DNA of 32,166 nt from Candidatus Nealsoniibacteriota bacterium (GCA_003557645.1 PWNV01000016.1:1-32166), one strand, 5' to 3'; positions 1 to 7,223 are shown, numbered from the stretch's first letter. The notes: generated from the sequence alone by a model not told the origin. Translations and numbers: made by a program.

Positions 1-68
1 ACATCATCTAGATTATCTATCTCATATAACCACTTAAAAGTTCGAAAATCGTCCCATTCTGCCTGCAA
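1..68 (-). CDS. Possible 5' end of a gene running off the left edge
   Basis: On the minus strand a frame opens at a TTG (66-68) and stays open to the window edge, coding for about 22 residues with a protein-like composition (AEWDDFRTFKWLYEIDNL). No ATG is present in this frame before an upstream in-frame TAA, and there is no SD, so the start is uncertain. I do not recognise the family. The plus-strand frame 1 is also open here, but its composition is less protein-like. The call rests only on composition. Confidence 0.3.
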   Translation of the reverse strand, partial: MQAEWDDFRTFKWLYEIDNLDD

Positions 69-75
69 ACTTATC

Positions 76-97
76 CGAGATATTTCTCGAGTTTTTT
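76..97 (+). terminator. Weak hairpin followed by T-run
   Basis: CGAGA (76-80), loop TATT and TCTCG (85-89) are followed by AGTTTTTTATTTT. This resembles a small intrinsic terminator for a plus-strand unit entering from the left. The stem is only 5 bp. No plus-strand gene ending here can be identified. Confidence 0.35.
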
Positions 98-103
98 ATT
101 TTG

Positions 104-112
104 TGGTACTAT
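104..112 (+). promoter_or_regulatory. Extended -10 element upstream of the 160 ORF
   Basis: TGGTACTAT matches an extended -10 (TGn plus TACTAT, 5/6 to TATAAT). No convincing -35 sits at the right distance. The predicted start is near 119, giving a leader of about 40 nt before the ATG at 160, with no SD in it. Confidence 0.4.
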
Positions 113-159
113 TAAAAAAGCTTTATAAGTTTGATTTATCATAAATAAAGAAACAAAAA

Positions 160-927
160 ATGGGCAATAAATTTGAAAGAGATCCTTTGATGGAAAAAAA
201 TGAAACCGGTGGCAACGAAGAGGAGTTAGAGGGAAGAGAAAAGAAGATTGATTTGGAAAAATCAAGTGAAAAAGTAGAAGGTAGAGATGACTTAATTGAA
301 TTAGCAGAAAAGAGAATAGACGAATTATGTGAGCAATATGATGATACCGAAGAAAGAGTAGATTTTCTTATGGCAAAAATGGAGTTTTTATTTAAGCACA
401 TAGACAAGGAAATTTTACCTAAAGAAAAAATAGAGGAAATAAAAAATAAACTTGATTTGTGTAGAAGTACCTCAAAAGAGAATTTTAAAGAGAATGCAAT
501 GGAAGCTTTAATTCCGATTACTGATGTTAAAAAAAATAATCCGGATAAATTTGAAGAAGCACAAGCCCGTGCTTTCAATGAAACAAGCGGATTTACTGAG
601 ATAAATAGGCTATTATCTTATGGTAAGTCGGGGTCTGTTATACATGTACATGCCCCTCCGGGAGAAACAGTTAAAAACAAAACGGCATTATATCTTGGAG
701 GAATAAGAGAGCTTGCTCGAATAGTACAAAATGATCCGGATATTAAGGAAATTACAGCTACTTCATTTTTGGTTGCGAAACATCAAAGATTATTTGAAAA
801 AGCCGGGTTTAATGTTGAAAACGTGTCAGAAGAGCGAAAAGAAAAGCATTTCTCTGGAGAGGAAAGAGATGTTAAGCATGCTTCTATAGGAAGAGAGGAT
901 TTTTTGGAAAAATGGCTGAAACAATAA
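160..927 (+). CDS. Hypothetical protein, acidic coiled-coil N-terminus with compact C-terminal domain
   Basis: This is a 255-residue soluble protein. Residues 1 to about 120 are highly charged and Glu/Lys rich, probably helical or coiled coil (ELAEKRIDELCEQYDD). Residues about 125-255 look like a folded domain containing SVIHVHAPPGE and LFEKAGFNV. The strand-helix pattern and the final EKAGF-type segment recall GNAT-like folds, but no acetyl-CoA binding loop (Q/RxxGxG/A) is visible, so I assign no activity. The start chosen is ATG 160; ATG 190 is an alternative. There is no SD. The next gene starts 4 nt after the stop, which suggests co-transcription with the pseudouridine synthase. There is no signal peptide or membrane segment. 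Confidence 0.7.
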   Translation: MGNKFERDPLMEKNETGGNEEELEGREKKIDLEKSSEKVEGRDDLIELAEKRIDELCEQYDDTEERVDFLMAKMEFLFKHIDKEILPKEKIEEIKNKLDLCRSTSKENFKENAMEALIPITDVKKNNPDKFEEAQARAFNETSGFTEINRLLSYGKSGSVIHVHAPPGETVKNKTALYLGGIRELARIVQNDPDIKEITATSFLVAKHQRLFEKAGFNVENVSEERKEKHFSGEERDVKHASIGREDFLEKWLKQ

Positions 928-931
928 ATCT

Positions 932-1591
932 GTGAAATATCCAATACGTATCAACAAGTATCTAAGAGACAAAGGACTAGCTTCCCGGCGAGAAGCAGAT
1001 GATTTTATTGAAAAAGGAAAGGTTTTAGTTAATGGTAAAACTATTAAAAAAGGATTTATAGTAAAAGACGGAGATAGGGTTCAGTTAAAGGAAAATGAGA
1101 AAAATTATCAATACATCGCTTATTACAAGCCAAGAGGACTTGCAACGCAGGACTTGCCTGGCAAGAAAAGCGTTGTCACGGAGTGGAAGGAAAAAGGACT
1201 GTATCCGATAGGAAGACTGGATAAATATTCTGAGGGCTTGCTTCTTCTAACAAACGATGGGCGCTTTGCAAGAGAAGTTTTATCTAAAAAGGAAAAGTAT
1301 GAAAAGGAGTATGTGGTTAATGTGAGAGAGGTTCTAAGGCCAAGTGTTGTGAGGGTTTTTGAATCTGGAATGAAGACAAAGACACTGGGTAAGTTGCTTC
1401 CAGTTAAAACAAAAATTAAAAACAAAAAAACCCTTGTAATGATTTTAAACGAAGGGAAGAAGCATCAAATAAGAGTTATGCTAAATGATCTTTCCTACAA
1501 CGTTGTTTCATTAAAAAGGGTTCGCATTGGTGATATTAAAATAGGCAAGCTTAAACCCGGAGAAACAAGAGAAATAGAGATAAAGATTTAA
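932..1591 (+). CDS. RsuA/RluB/E/F-family pseudouridine synthase
   Basis: This enzyme isomerises uridine to pseudouridine in rRNA. Residues about 3-50 are an S4 RNA-binding domain (RINKYLRDKGLASRREADDF, then KVLVNGK). The catalytic domain carries GRLDKYSEGLLLLTNDG, with Asp as the catalytic residue, followed by EGKKHQIRVML and SLKRVRIG, which are diagnostic of the RsuA/RluB branch. The length (219 aa) is normal for the family. The start is GTG at 932, the only initiator that preserves the full S4 domain, and it lies 4 nt after the preceding stop. Which rRNA position it modifies (16S 516 or a 23S site) cannot be told from the sequence. It may matter because this 16S is unusually divergent. Confidence 0.9.
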   Translation: MKYPIRINKYLRDKGLASRREADDFIEKGKVLVNGKTIKKGFIVKDGDRVQLKENEKNYQYIAYYKPRGLATQDLPGKKSVVTEWKEKGLYPIGRLDKYSEGLLLLTNDGRFAREVLSKKEKYEKEYVVNVREVLRPSVVRVFESGMKTKTLGKLLPVKTKIKNKKTLVMILNEGKKHQIRVMLNDLSYNVVSLKRVRIGDIKIGKLKPGETREIEIKI

Positions 1592-1603
1592 GTAGAATAT
1601 TTT

Positions 1604-3043
1604 TTAGTCATCACCATCTTCTTCTACAACAATTGTAACTGCAACGTTGCGAGATACATCTTGTTGTAATCTGTATTGAGGAGAGAAAACAATCTTACTC
1701 TCAAAGGTTGTTGTTTCTTCTATTTCACTGGCATCAATTATTTCAGTAAGAATATATTCAGGCAAATCTTCCTCTTCTTCTGGGATAAGCAACTCTATTT
1801 TTTCAGGAACTACTTGTGTTTCTTTTATACTTAAATCTTGTGATAAGTTAACTATATTTGCTCTAATTGGAAACTCTTTTTCATTATATTTTTGGGCAGT
1901 CACACTAACTACGGGTGGATCTATTTTTATTACTGATACATTAAAGGGGTGAGTTATATGTCTTTTTTCCATTTCAATCTCTGTAACGCCAGAATCTATT
2001 TCTGCACTTGGAATAATAGCTCTTAACGATTCTGAGCCAATTCCTCCCATTATTCCCTGTCCTCGAGCTGAGAGAGTTACAGTTATTGTATCAGGAGAGG
2101 TCTCTTCAATTATTAAGTTTTCAGAGATGTTTGTGTAACTAATAGGAACTTGAAAATCTCTTTGCACTATCTCTGCTTGGAAAATTACAAAGAACCACAA
2201 GATACAAGCAAAGGAAAGCGCTACGCTTTTTTCTACTAATCTTTTTTTAAATAAATTTCCCCAAAAGTTTTCTGGTTTTTCTGGGAACTTTTCTTTGTAG
2301 TGATGTTCTAGGTATTTTTCTAGTTCTTGTGGATCTTTAAGGGTTTTTAATTTTCCATTTTTTGCAACGGAAACTTCTCCTCGCTCCTCAGAGACAACTA
2401 CAGCAAGAACATCTGTTTTTTCTGAAATTCCAATAGCAGCACTGTGTCTTGTGCCTTTGTCTTTTATTTGTTTGAGGTTTTGTGAGAGGGGAAGATGTGC
2501 CCCAAATTTAGAAATACGTTCTTTTCCAATGACTACTGCACCGTCGTGACCTGGTGATTTAGGGTCAAAGATACTTTCAAGCAGTGATGGAGTAACAATT
2601 CCATCTAATACATGTCCTCCACTAAGGTGTCTTTCTATCAGCTCTTGTCCGGGAATAATAATTAGTGCTCCGTGTTTTTTTCGGACTAGGTTTGAAGTTG
2701 CCTGAATAATGGAAAATATTGTTGGAGAAAAAGAAAGAGCAGGTTTTTTCTTGATTCTTCTTGTACCTGAAGTTGCTAAGAGTTCAAAAGATCTCTTAAG
2801 TTCGTCTTGGAAAACAATGGCGATGATTATAACGAAAATACTGAAAAAGGACTGTAAGGCCAGAGCAGTGATGTAAAGGTGAAATGTTTGTGCGAGAGCG
2901 TAAATAATAGCCAATAGGGAAACTCCGATAAATGCAAGAAGAGAACGCGTCTGTTTTAAAAAAAGAATTCCGATATAGATAAAAATTGCAACAATTGCAA
3001 TATCGAAGAGATCTACTAGATGAATGCCGAAGAAAAACTCCAT
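1604..3043 (-). CDS. Diadenylate cyclase (CdaA-type) fused to YbbR/CdaR repeats
   Basis: This protein probably makes the second messenger c-di-AMP from two ATP at the membrane. Three N-terminal transmembrane segments (about residues 10-85) precede a DisA_N cyclase domain (about 100-240) containing the DGA motif (SPGHDGAVVIG) and GTRHSAAIG at the RHR position. A fourth hydrophobic helix (about 275-293, SVALSFACILWFFVIFQ) then leads into two or more extracytoplasmic YbbR-like repeats (VPISYTNISENLII, FPIRANIVNLSQDLS) and an acidic tail. In Firmicutes these are separate genes (cdaA and cdaR); here they form one 479-aa chain. The third residue of the RHR motif is Ser. The gene is transcribed divergently from the small membrane protein, from a strong promoter. 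Regulatory c-di-AMP targets such as potassium transporters are not in this window. Confidence 0.88.
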   Translation of the reverse strand: MEFFFGIHLVDLFDIAIVAIFIYIGILFLKQTRSLLAFIGVSLLAIIYALAQTFHLYITALALQSFFSIFVIIIAIVFQDELKRSFELLATSGTRRIKKKPALSFSPTIFSIIQATSNLVRKKHGALIIIPGQELIERHLSGGHVLDGIVTPSLLESIFDPKSPGHDGAVVIGKERISKFGAHLPLSQNLKQIKDKGTRHSAAIGISEKTDVLAVVVSEERGEVSVAKNGKLKTLKDPQELEKYLEHHYKEKFPEKPENFWGNLFKKRLVEKSVALSFACILWFFVIFQAEIVQRDFQVPISYTNISENLIIEETSPDTITVTLSARGQGIMGGIGSESLRAIIPSAEIDSGVTEIEMEKRHITHPFNVSVIKIDPPVVSVTAQKYNEKEFPIRANIVNLSQDLSIKETQVVPEKIELLIPEEEEDLPEYILTEIIDASEIEETTTFESKIVFSPQYRLQQDVSRNVAVTIVVEEDGDD

Positions 3044-3073
3044 GTTGTATAAAAATAACGAATAACTGACTTT

Positions 3074-3101
3074 ATTATATAGGTGATATTAGATTTGTCA
3101 A
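3074..3101 (-). promoter_or_regulatory. Promoter of the diadenylate cyclase gene
   Basis: On the minus strand, TTGACA (plus 3096-3101) and TATAAT (plus 3074-3079) are both perfect consensus hexamers with a 16-bp spacer. The predicted +1 is near 3067, giving a leader of about 24 nt without an SD. It is back to back with the plus-strand promoter whose -35 lies at 3116. Confidence 0.8.
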
Positions 3102-3115
3102 AAAGGTTCTTACTA

Positions 3116-3144
3116 TTGACTTAATATGATTATTATGGTATAAG
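3116..3144 (+). promoter_or_regulatory. Promoter of the small membrane protein
   Basis: TTGACT (3116-3121), a 17-bp spacer and TATAAG (3139-3144), with an extended TGG just upstream of the -10. The predicted +1 is near 3151, immediately before an AAAAAGGAGG sequence. Confidence 0.8.
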
Positions 3145-3167
3145 GATGTTAAAAAGGAGGAATTACA

Positions 3168-3368
3168 ATGAGACAAATAGTTTCTTTGGTAATTTTAATT
3201 GTTCTTTTCGCTCTTGCTTTTCCGACTTTGCTTTCTGTTGGTGAAATAATTGAAGAGAGTGATTATGCGTTAAGATTCATACAAGTTGTTCTTATAATAA
3301 TCACTGTACTTGTATTATTTTTCACTTATTTTTTTGATTGTGCCAGGCAAGAAAAGAAGCAAAAATAG
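3168..3368 (+). CDS. Small two-helix membrane protein
   Basis: This is a 66-residue protein with two hydrophobic segments, about residues 4-24 (VSLVILIVLFALAFPTLLSV) and 36-57 (FIQVVLIIITVLVLFFTYFF), and a short Lys-rich tail, so it is probably a hairpin inner-membrane protein. No function can be assigned. It has the best SD-like sequence of any gene here (GGAGG at 3156-3160, 7 nt from the ATG), a near-consensus promoter and its own terminator, so it is a strongly expressed monocistronic unit. The strong SD is odd next to a 16S gene without an anti-SD. Confidence 0.75.
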   Translation: MRQIVSLVILIVLFALAFPTLLSVGEIIEESDYALRFIQVVLIIITVLVLFFTYFFDCARQEKKQK

Positions 3369-3380
3369 GGGAAGAAGAAA

Positions 3381-3408
3381 AAGTGGAGGAAATACCTCCA
3401 CTTTTTTA
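3381..3408 (+). terminator. Intrinsic terminator, possibly bidirectional
   Basis: AAGTGGAGG (3381-3389), loop AAATA and CCTCCACTT (3395-3403) form a perfect 9-bp stem followed by a T-run. It ends the small membrane protein transcript. The stop of the convergent minus-strand gene (3406-3408) lies against it, and the A-rich left flank could give a U-rich tail for the opposite direction. Confidence 0.85.
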
Positions 3409-3975
3409 TTTGCTAGGCCCTTTAAACGAGCATTTCGGACAAACAAGAGATACTTTAAAATAGTTTTTGCCGGTGGAAAGATCTCGTATCAAATAAAGAG
3501 ATTTATTTCCTTTACAAAACGGACAATATGCATCTTCTTCGAGATCATCTGCCATTTCCTTAAGACTTTCAAAAGAATCTTCTGAAGGGTGTATAAGGTA
3601 ACCTTTTTGCGCTCCAAGATGAGACTTTACCTTGAGGACAATTTTCTTAGGAGAGTCCCAGACTCCGTTAATAAAGTCTCTAGCCTCTACTTTTATCGCC
3701 GTTTTTTTGTGGAGATTGCTTCCTGTTCGCGAGTAAATAAGGACTGGAATTCGACTTGTATTTTTGTCTTTTTTTAAATTCTTTATGAGCTCAAATCCGC
3801 TCATTTCATGAAGAGAGACGTCAGCCACTATGGCTTCTGGTTTTTCTTTTTTTGCCAATCTGTACGCTTCTTTCCCGTTGCTAGCAGTTATTACTTCAAA
3901 ATTATTTTTTGAGAAATTCTGGGCATACATTTCCCGAGTAAGATTATTTACAAGTGCGATTAATATTTTTCCCAT
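3406..3975 (-). CDS. Degenerate response-regulator receiver domain with C-terminal zinc ribbon
   Basis: Residues 1 to about 120 have a CheY-like pattern: a beta strand at the N-terminus (KILIALVNN), an Asp in the phospho-acceptor position (AIVADVSLHEMSGFELI) and a Ser in the switch position (VLIYSRTG). The N-terminal acidic pair of active receivers is replaced by Val-Asn-Asn, and the conserved Lys after beta-5 is missing (ARDFINGVWDSP). Residues about 152-185 hold CPFC and CPKC, a four-cysteine zinc ribbon. No HTH or enzymatic output domain and no neighbouring histidine kinase are present. It is probably a pseudo-receiver or a protein/nucleic-acid-binding adaptor. It is divergently transcribed from the hydrogenase genes. 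An AAGGAG sits about 15 nt before the ATG, farther than usual. Confidence 0.7.
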   Translation of the reverse strand: MGKILIALVNNLTREMYAQNFSKNNFEVITASNGKEAYRLAKKEKPEAIVADVSLHEMSGFELIKNLKKDKNTSRIPVLIYSRTGSNLHKKTAIKVEARDFINGVWDSPKKIVLKVKSHLGAQKGYLIHPSEDSFESLKEMADDLEEDAYCPFCKGNKSLYLIRDLSTGKNYFKVSLVCPKCSFKGPSK

Positions 3976-4002
3976 ATGCTCTATATTTATCTCCTTTTTC
4001 TA

Positions 4003-4031
4003 AATATACATTAAACTTCTTTTTCTGTAAA
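4003..4031 (-). promoter_or_regulatory. Promoter of the receiver/zinc-ribbon gene
   Basis: On the minus strand, TTTACA (plus 4026-4031) and TATATT (plus 4003-4008) are separated by 17 bp. The predicted +1 is near 3996. It is divergent from the hydrogenase promoter, with only 9 bp between the two -35 elements, so one bound regulator could affect both. Confidence 0.65.
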
Positions 4032-4040
4032 AGCATTTTA

Positions 4041-4069
4041 TTGAGATTATAATCACTTTAACATATAAT
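4041..4069 (+). promoter_or_regulatory. Hydrogenase operon promoter predicted to give a leaderless mRNA
   Basis: TTGAGA (4041-4046), a 17-bp spacer and perfect TATAAT (4064-4069). Counting 7 nt from the end of the -10 places +1 at 4076, one base before the ATG at 4077, so the transcript would have essentially no 5' leader. No SD is present. Confidence 0.75.
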
Positions 4070-4076
4070 ACTTTTG

Positions 4077-5063
4077 ATGATTGATATAATTGAAAAAATA
4101 AAAAAGGCAGAAATTACTGGAAGGAGTGGATGTAATTTTCCTGTTTGGAAAAAATGGAGCTTAGTAAAAGAAAACTTATCGGAAAAACACTATATAATTT
4201 GCAATGCCTCGGAAGGAGAGCTAGAGACCTTTAAAGACTATTATCTTTTAAAAAACCACTCAAAAGAAGTTATTGAAGGAATAAAAATTGCCCTTGATAC
4301 TTTTCAAAACTCTAGTGCCTATATTTATTTAAATAAGGATTATTACTCTGAACTTAAAGATTTATTGGAAGGCTTAATTGATGATCGCTTTGTTTTGTTT
4401 AAAAAAGAGGGAGGCTATATAGGAGGAGAAGAAACAGCTATTTTGGAGGCGATTGAAGGAAAGCGACCCGAGCCTCGTAGCAAACCTCCTTTTCCTACGA
4501 AAAGCGGCCTTTGGGGATATCCCACACTAATAAATAATGTAGAAACTTTTTATAGTGTTTATCAAATTGAAAGAGGCAGCTATAAGAAAACTAGATTTTA
4601 TTCTATTTCTGGTAAGGTAAAAAATAAAGGTGTTTTTGAGTTTCATGAAGAAACCACTATTCGTGAGATTCTTGAAAAGACAAGAAATGCTCCTGATTTT
4701 GATTATTTTTTACAGGTAGGAGGAGGTGCTTGTGGTGAAATAATGCTTCCCGAAGAACTGGATAAAAAAGTAAAAGGACTTGCTTCTATAATTGTTTACG
4801 ACAGAAAAAAAACAGAACCCTTTTTATTAATGGAAAAATGGGCAAAATTTTTGTTTGAAGGTAATTGCAATAAGTGCACTCCTTGTCGAGAGGGGACTTA
4901 TCGTATTTTAGAAATAATAAAAAAGAAGAAGATGGAAGAGATTGATGACATATTTTTTGCAATGGAAAATTCTAGCTTTTGTCCGCTTGGAAGAGTAGCT
5001 GTTGTTCCTTTTCAAAGTCTACTTAACAAAATAGTTAATAACAATGATAAAAATAACAATTAA
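4077..5063 (+). CDS. NuoF/HydB-like NADH-binding flavoprotein of an [FeFe] hydrogenase
   Basis: It probably moves electrons between NADH and HydA using FMN and a [4Fe-4S] cluster. Family features are GRSGCNFP (usually GRGGAGFP), CNASEGELETFKD (usually CNADEGEPGTFKD), YIGGEETAILEAIEGKRPEPR, PTLINNVET and the N3-type cluster NCNKCTPCREG with the later FCPLG cysteine. At about 328 aa it is only the core: the N-terminal thioredoxin-like [2Fe-2S] domain and the C-terminal 2x[4Fe-4S] domain of bifurcating HydB are absent, and no NuoE/HydC gene is adjacent. Changes in the glycine-rich FMN/NADH loops could alter cofactor or partner. The start is ATG 4077; the ORF track uses a TTG one codon earlier, but the promoter favours the ATG. 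It overlaps hydA by 20 nt. Confidence 0.85.
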   Translation: MIDIIEKIKKAEITGRSGCNFPVWKKWSLVKENLSEKHYIICNASEGELETFKDYYLLKNHSKEVIEGIKIALDTFQNSSAYIYLNKDYYSELKDLLEGLIDDRFVLFKKEGGYIGGEETAILEAIEGKRPEPRSKPPFPTKSGLWGYPTLINNVETFYSVYQIERGSYKKTRFYSISGKVKNKGVFEFHEETTIREILEKTRNAPDFDYFLQVGGGACGEIMLPEELDKKVKGLASIIVYDRKKTEPFLLMEKWAKFLFEGNCNKCTPCREGTYRILEIIKKKKMEEIDDIFFAMENSSFCPLGRVAVVPFQSLLNKIVNNNDKNNN

Positions 5064-6696
5064 CGGTAAGATTGTGGAGGCGACCGAGGGGGAGACTGTT
5101 CTAGAGGTGGCGGAAAGGAATGGTTTTTTTATTCCGGCACTTTGTTGTCATTCTGATTTGAAAAATAAGGCAAGTTGTAGATTGTGCTTGGTAGAAGTTG
5201 AAGGGAAATTTGTTACATCTTGCAATTTAACAGTTAGAGACAAGATGGAAGTTAAAACAAAATCAACTTCCCTAGATAAAGCAAGAAAAATAAATCTGGA
5301 ACTTCTGTTTTCTCAACATCGAGAAGAGTGTGGTGACTGTGTTTGGAATTTAAAATGTAAAATGCTTGATTTAGCGAAGCAGTATGGCGTAAAAATAAAT
5401 CGCTTCAATGACAGAAAAAAAGATTATCCAGTATATCAATTTGGCCCTTCTTTAGAGTTTGACTCTTCCAAGTGCATTGATTGTCGTAACTGTGTTGAAG
5501 TCTGTAAAGATCAAGGAGTAGAATTTCTAGAGATGCAAGAAAGAAAAGGTTTTTGTGAAATTATTCCTTCGGAAAATAGAGATTGTGTTTATTGTGGACA
5601 ATGCATAATCCATTGCCCAGCTGGTGCCTTTGAGGCGGTAGGAGAGTTTGAAGAAAGTGAAAAAGCTTTTGAAAAAAACAATGAAGATATAATATTGCAA
5701 ATTGCCCCTGCGGTAAGATCTACTATAGGTGAAGAGTTTAATCTTCCTTATGGCTCTGTTCTAACCGAAAAATTGTCTTCTGGACTTAAGGAAATTGGTG
5801 CGGACAAAGTATTTGATGTTTCTTTAGGGGCTGACATTACCACTATTGAGGAATCAAAAGAACTTTTTGATAGAATAGAAAAGAAAAGCTTGCCAATGAT
5901 GACTTCTTGTTGTCCTGCATGGGTAAGATTTGTAGAGCTTTACTACCCTAATTTTATCCCTCATCTTACCACTGTTCGATCACCTCATATTATTTTAGGT
6001 GGTCTCATTAAGGAATCCGTAAAGGGAGCAAAAGTTGTTTCTGTTATGCCTTGCGTAGCAAAGAAATATGAAATAGAAAGAGAGGAGCTCATGATAAATG
6101 GGGAGAAACCCGTGGATTATGTTCTTACTACGAGAGAAGTGGGTAGAGTTTTAAAAAGAAAGAACATAAATCTTAAAAACATCAAAGCCTCCTCACTTGA
6201 TGTTCCCTTTGGAGAACCATCTTCTTCTGGGGTTTGCTATGGAATGAGTGGTGGAGTGATGAAATCAGCAATAAAAAATGCTACCGGAGAAGATGTGAAG
6301 CTTTACGAAAAAGAAGAAGGGATTTATGAAGGGGAGATAATAATAAAGGGAGAAAAGAGAAAAGTTGCCGTAGTACACGGATTAGGGAAAGCAAAGAAAA
6401 TTCTTGAAGAGCTAAAAAAAGACAAAAGTAAATATGATTACCTAGAGGTGATGGCTTGTAAAGGGGGTTGCATTGGTGGGGGAGGACAGTCCATTCCTGT
6501 CAATAAAGATATTCGAGAAAAGCGAAAAAAAGGACTTCAGTTTGCTGGAGAAAAAAAGAAAATTGAAAAAGCCGAAGACAATGAAGAGGTAAAAAAAATA
6601 TACAAAAGTATCTTAAAATCAAAAGAAATAATTCATCGCTTTTGTCATACCAATTATTATAAAGCTCCTAAAAGGGGATTCAAAAAAACAAAATGA
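5044..6696 (+). CDS. hydA: [FeFe] hydrogenase large subunit (HydA)
   Basis: It catalyses reversible 2H+ + 2e- to H2, probably disposing of fermentation electrons in the cytoplasm. Domains in order: N-terminal [2Fe-2S] ferredoxin fold (about 1-78, CCHSDLKNKASCRLC), a His-Cys3 [4Fe-4S] motif (HREECGDCVWNLKC, about 97-110), two [4Fe-4S] motifs (CIDCRNCVEVC; CVYCGQCIIHCP) and the H-cluster domain (about 215-500). All three H-cluster signatures are intact: TSCCPAW, MPCVAKKYE and EVMACKGGCIGGGGQ. The 550-aa length suits an M3-type enzyme. It overlaps the NuoF-like gene upstream and, by ATGA, the membrane protein downstream, so the three are translationally coupled. No maturase genes (hydE, hydF, hydG) are in the window. 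A sequence upstream of its ATG (AGTTAAT) can pair with the altered 16S tail. Confidence 0.96.
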   Translation: MIKITINGKIVEATEGETVLEVAERNGFFIPALCCHSDLKNKASCRLCLVEVEGKFVTSCNLTVRDKMEVKTKSTSLDKARKINLELLFSQHREECGDCVWNLKCKMLDLAKQYGVKINRFNDRKKDYPVYQFGPSLEFDSSKCIDCRNCVEVCKDQGVEFLEMQERKGFCEIIPSENRDCVYCGQCIIHCPAGAFEAVGEFEESEKAFEKNNEDIILQIAPAVRSTIGEEFNLPYGSVLTEKLSSGLKEIGADKVFDVSLGADITTIEESKELFDRIEKKSLPMMTSCCPAWVRFVELYYPNFIPHLTTVRSPHIILGGLIKESVKGAKVVSVMPCVAKKYEIEREELMINGEKPVDYVLTTREVGRVLKRKNINLKNIKASSLDVPFGEPSSSGVCYGMSGGVMKSAIKNATGEDVKLYEKEEGIYEGEIIIKGEKRKVAVVHGLGKAKKILEELKKDKSKYDYLEVMACKGGCIGGGGQSIPVNKDIREKRKKGLQFAGEKKKIEKAEDNEEVKKIYKSILKSKEIIHRFCHTNYYKAPKRGFKKTK

Positions 6697-7166
6697 AAAC
6701 TCAAATTATTAACCTACAAAATGTATCTTATTTTTTTACAAGTCTGGTGATGATCTTTATGGTCACCCTTGTTCCGTTTACAGGCAGTCAGTTCGTTACT
6801 GGCCCTATAGTAAACGCCATTCTTTTTCTTTCTGTTCTTTTTCTTGGAATAAGAGTTGCGATTCTAATTGCAATAGTGCCAAGCATAATTGCCTTATTTA
6901 CAGGGCTTCTTCCTTTTTTGCTTGCTCCTATGATTCCTTTTATTATAACAGGTAATATTATTTTGGTGCTTACATTTAATAATTTTAAAGACAGCTTCTT
7001 GAAGGGAGTATTAATTGCTTCTTTTTTAAAGTTTCTTTTCTTGTTCATCTCTGGTCTCTTAATTATAAATGAAGTAATAATAGCCTCTATGATGGGATGG
7101 GCACAGCTTTTTACAGCACTTACAGGAGGAATAATTGCCTATATTTTATATAGATTACTGAAATAA
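6693..7166 (+). CDS. HymD-like integral membrane protein
   Basis: This 157-residue protein has about five hydrophobic helices (for example SLVMIFMVTLVPF, AILFLSVLFLGIRVAILIAI, IIALFTGLLPFLLAPMIPFI) and almost no extra-membrane sequence. Its size, hydrophobicity and position directly after hydA match the HymD-type membrane proteins reported beside [FeFe] hydrogenases. It also resembles small ECF-transporter S-components. Its role could be membrane anchoring of the hydrogenase or transport of a cofactor or metal; the sequence does not decide. Its ATG overlaps the hydA TGA (ATGA), indicating coupled translation. Confidence 0.65.
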   Translation: MKTQIINLQNVSYFFTSLVMIFMVTLVPFTGSQFVTGPIVNAILFLSVLFLGIRVAILIAIVPSIIALFTGLLPFLLAPMIPFIITGNIILVLTFNNFKDSFLKGVLIASFLKFLFLFISGLLIINEVIIASMMGWAQLFTALTGGIIAYILYRLLK

Positions 7167-7194
7167 AAAAAGAGAAACAAAGCTAGGAACCTTA

Positions 7195-7221
7195 TAAAAA
7201 AAATCAGGATTGCGGTCCTGA
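7195..7221 (-). terminator. Terminator of the HAD phosphatase gene
   Basis: On the minus strand, TCAGGA, loop CCGCAA and TCCTGA (plus 7204-7221) are followed by ATTTTTTTTAT, just after the stop codon at 7224. The U-run lies on the minus-strand side. It may also weakly stop the convergent hydrogenase transcript. Confidence 0.75.
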
Positions 7222-7223
7222 CT

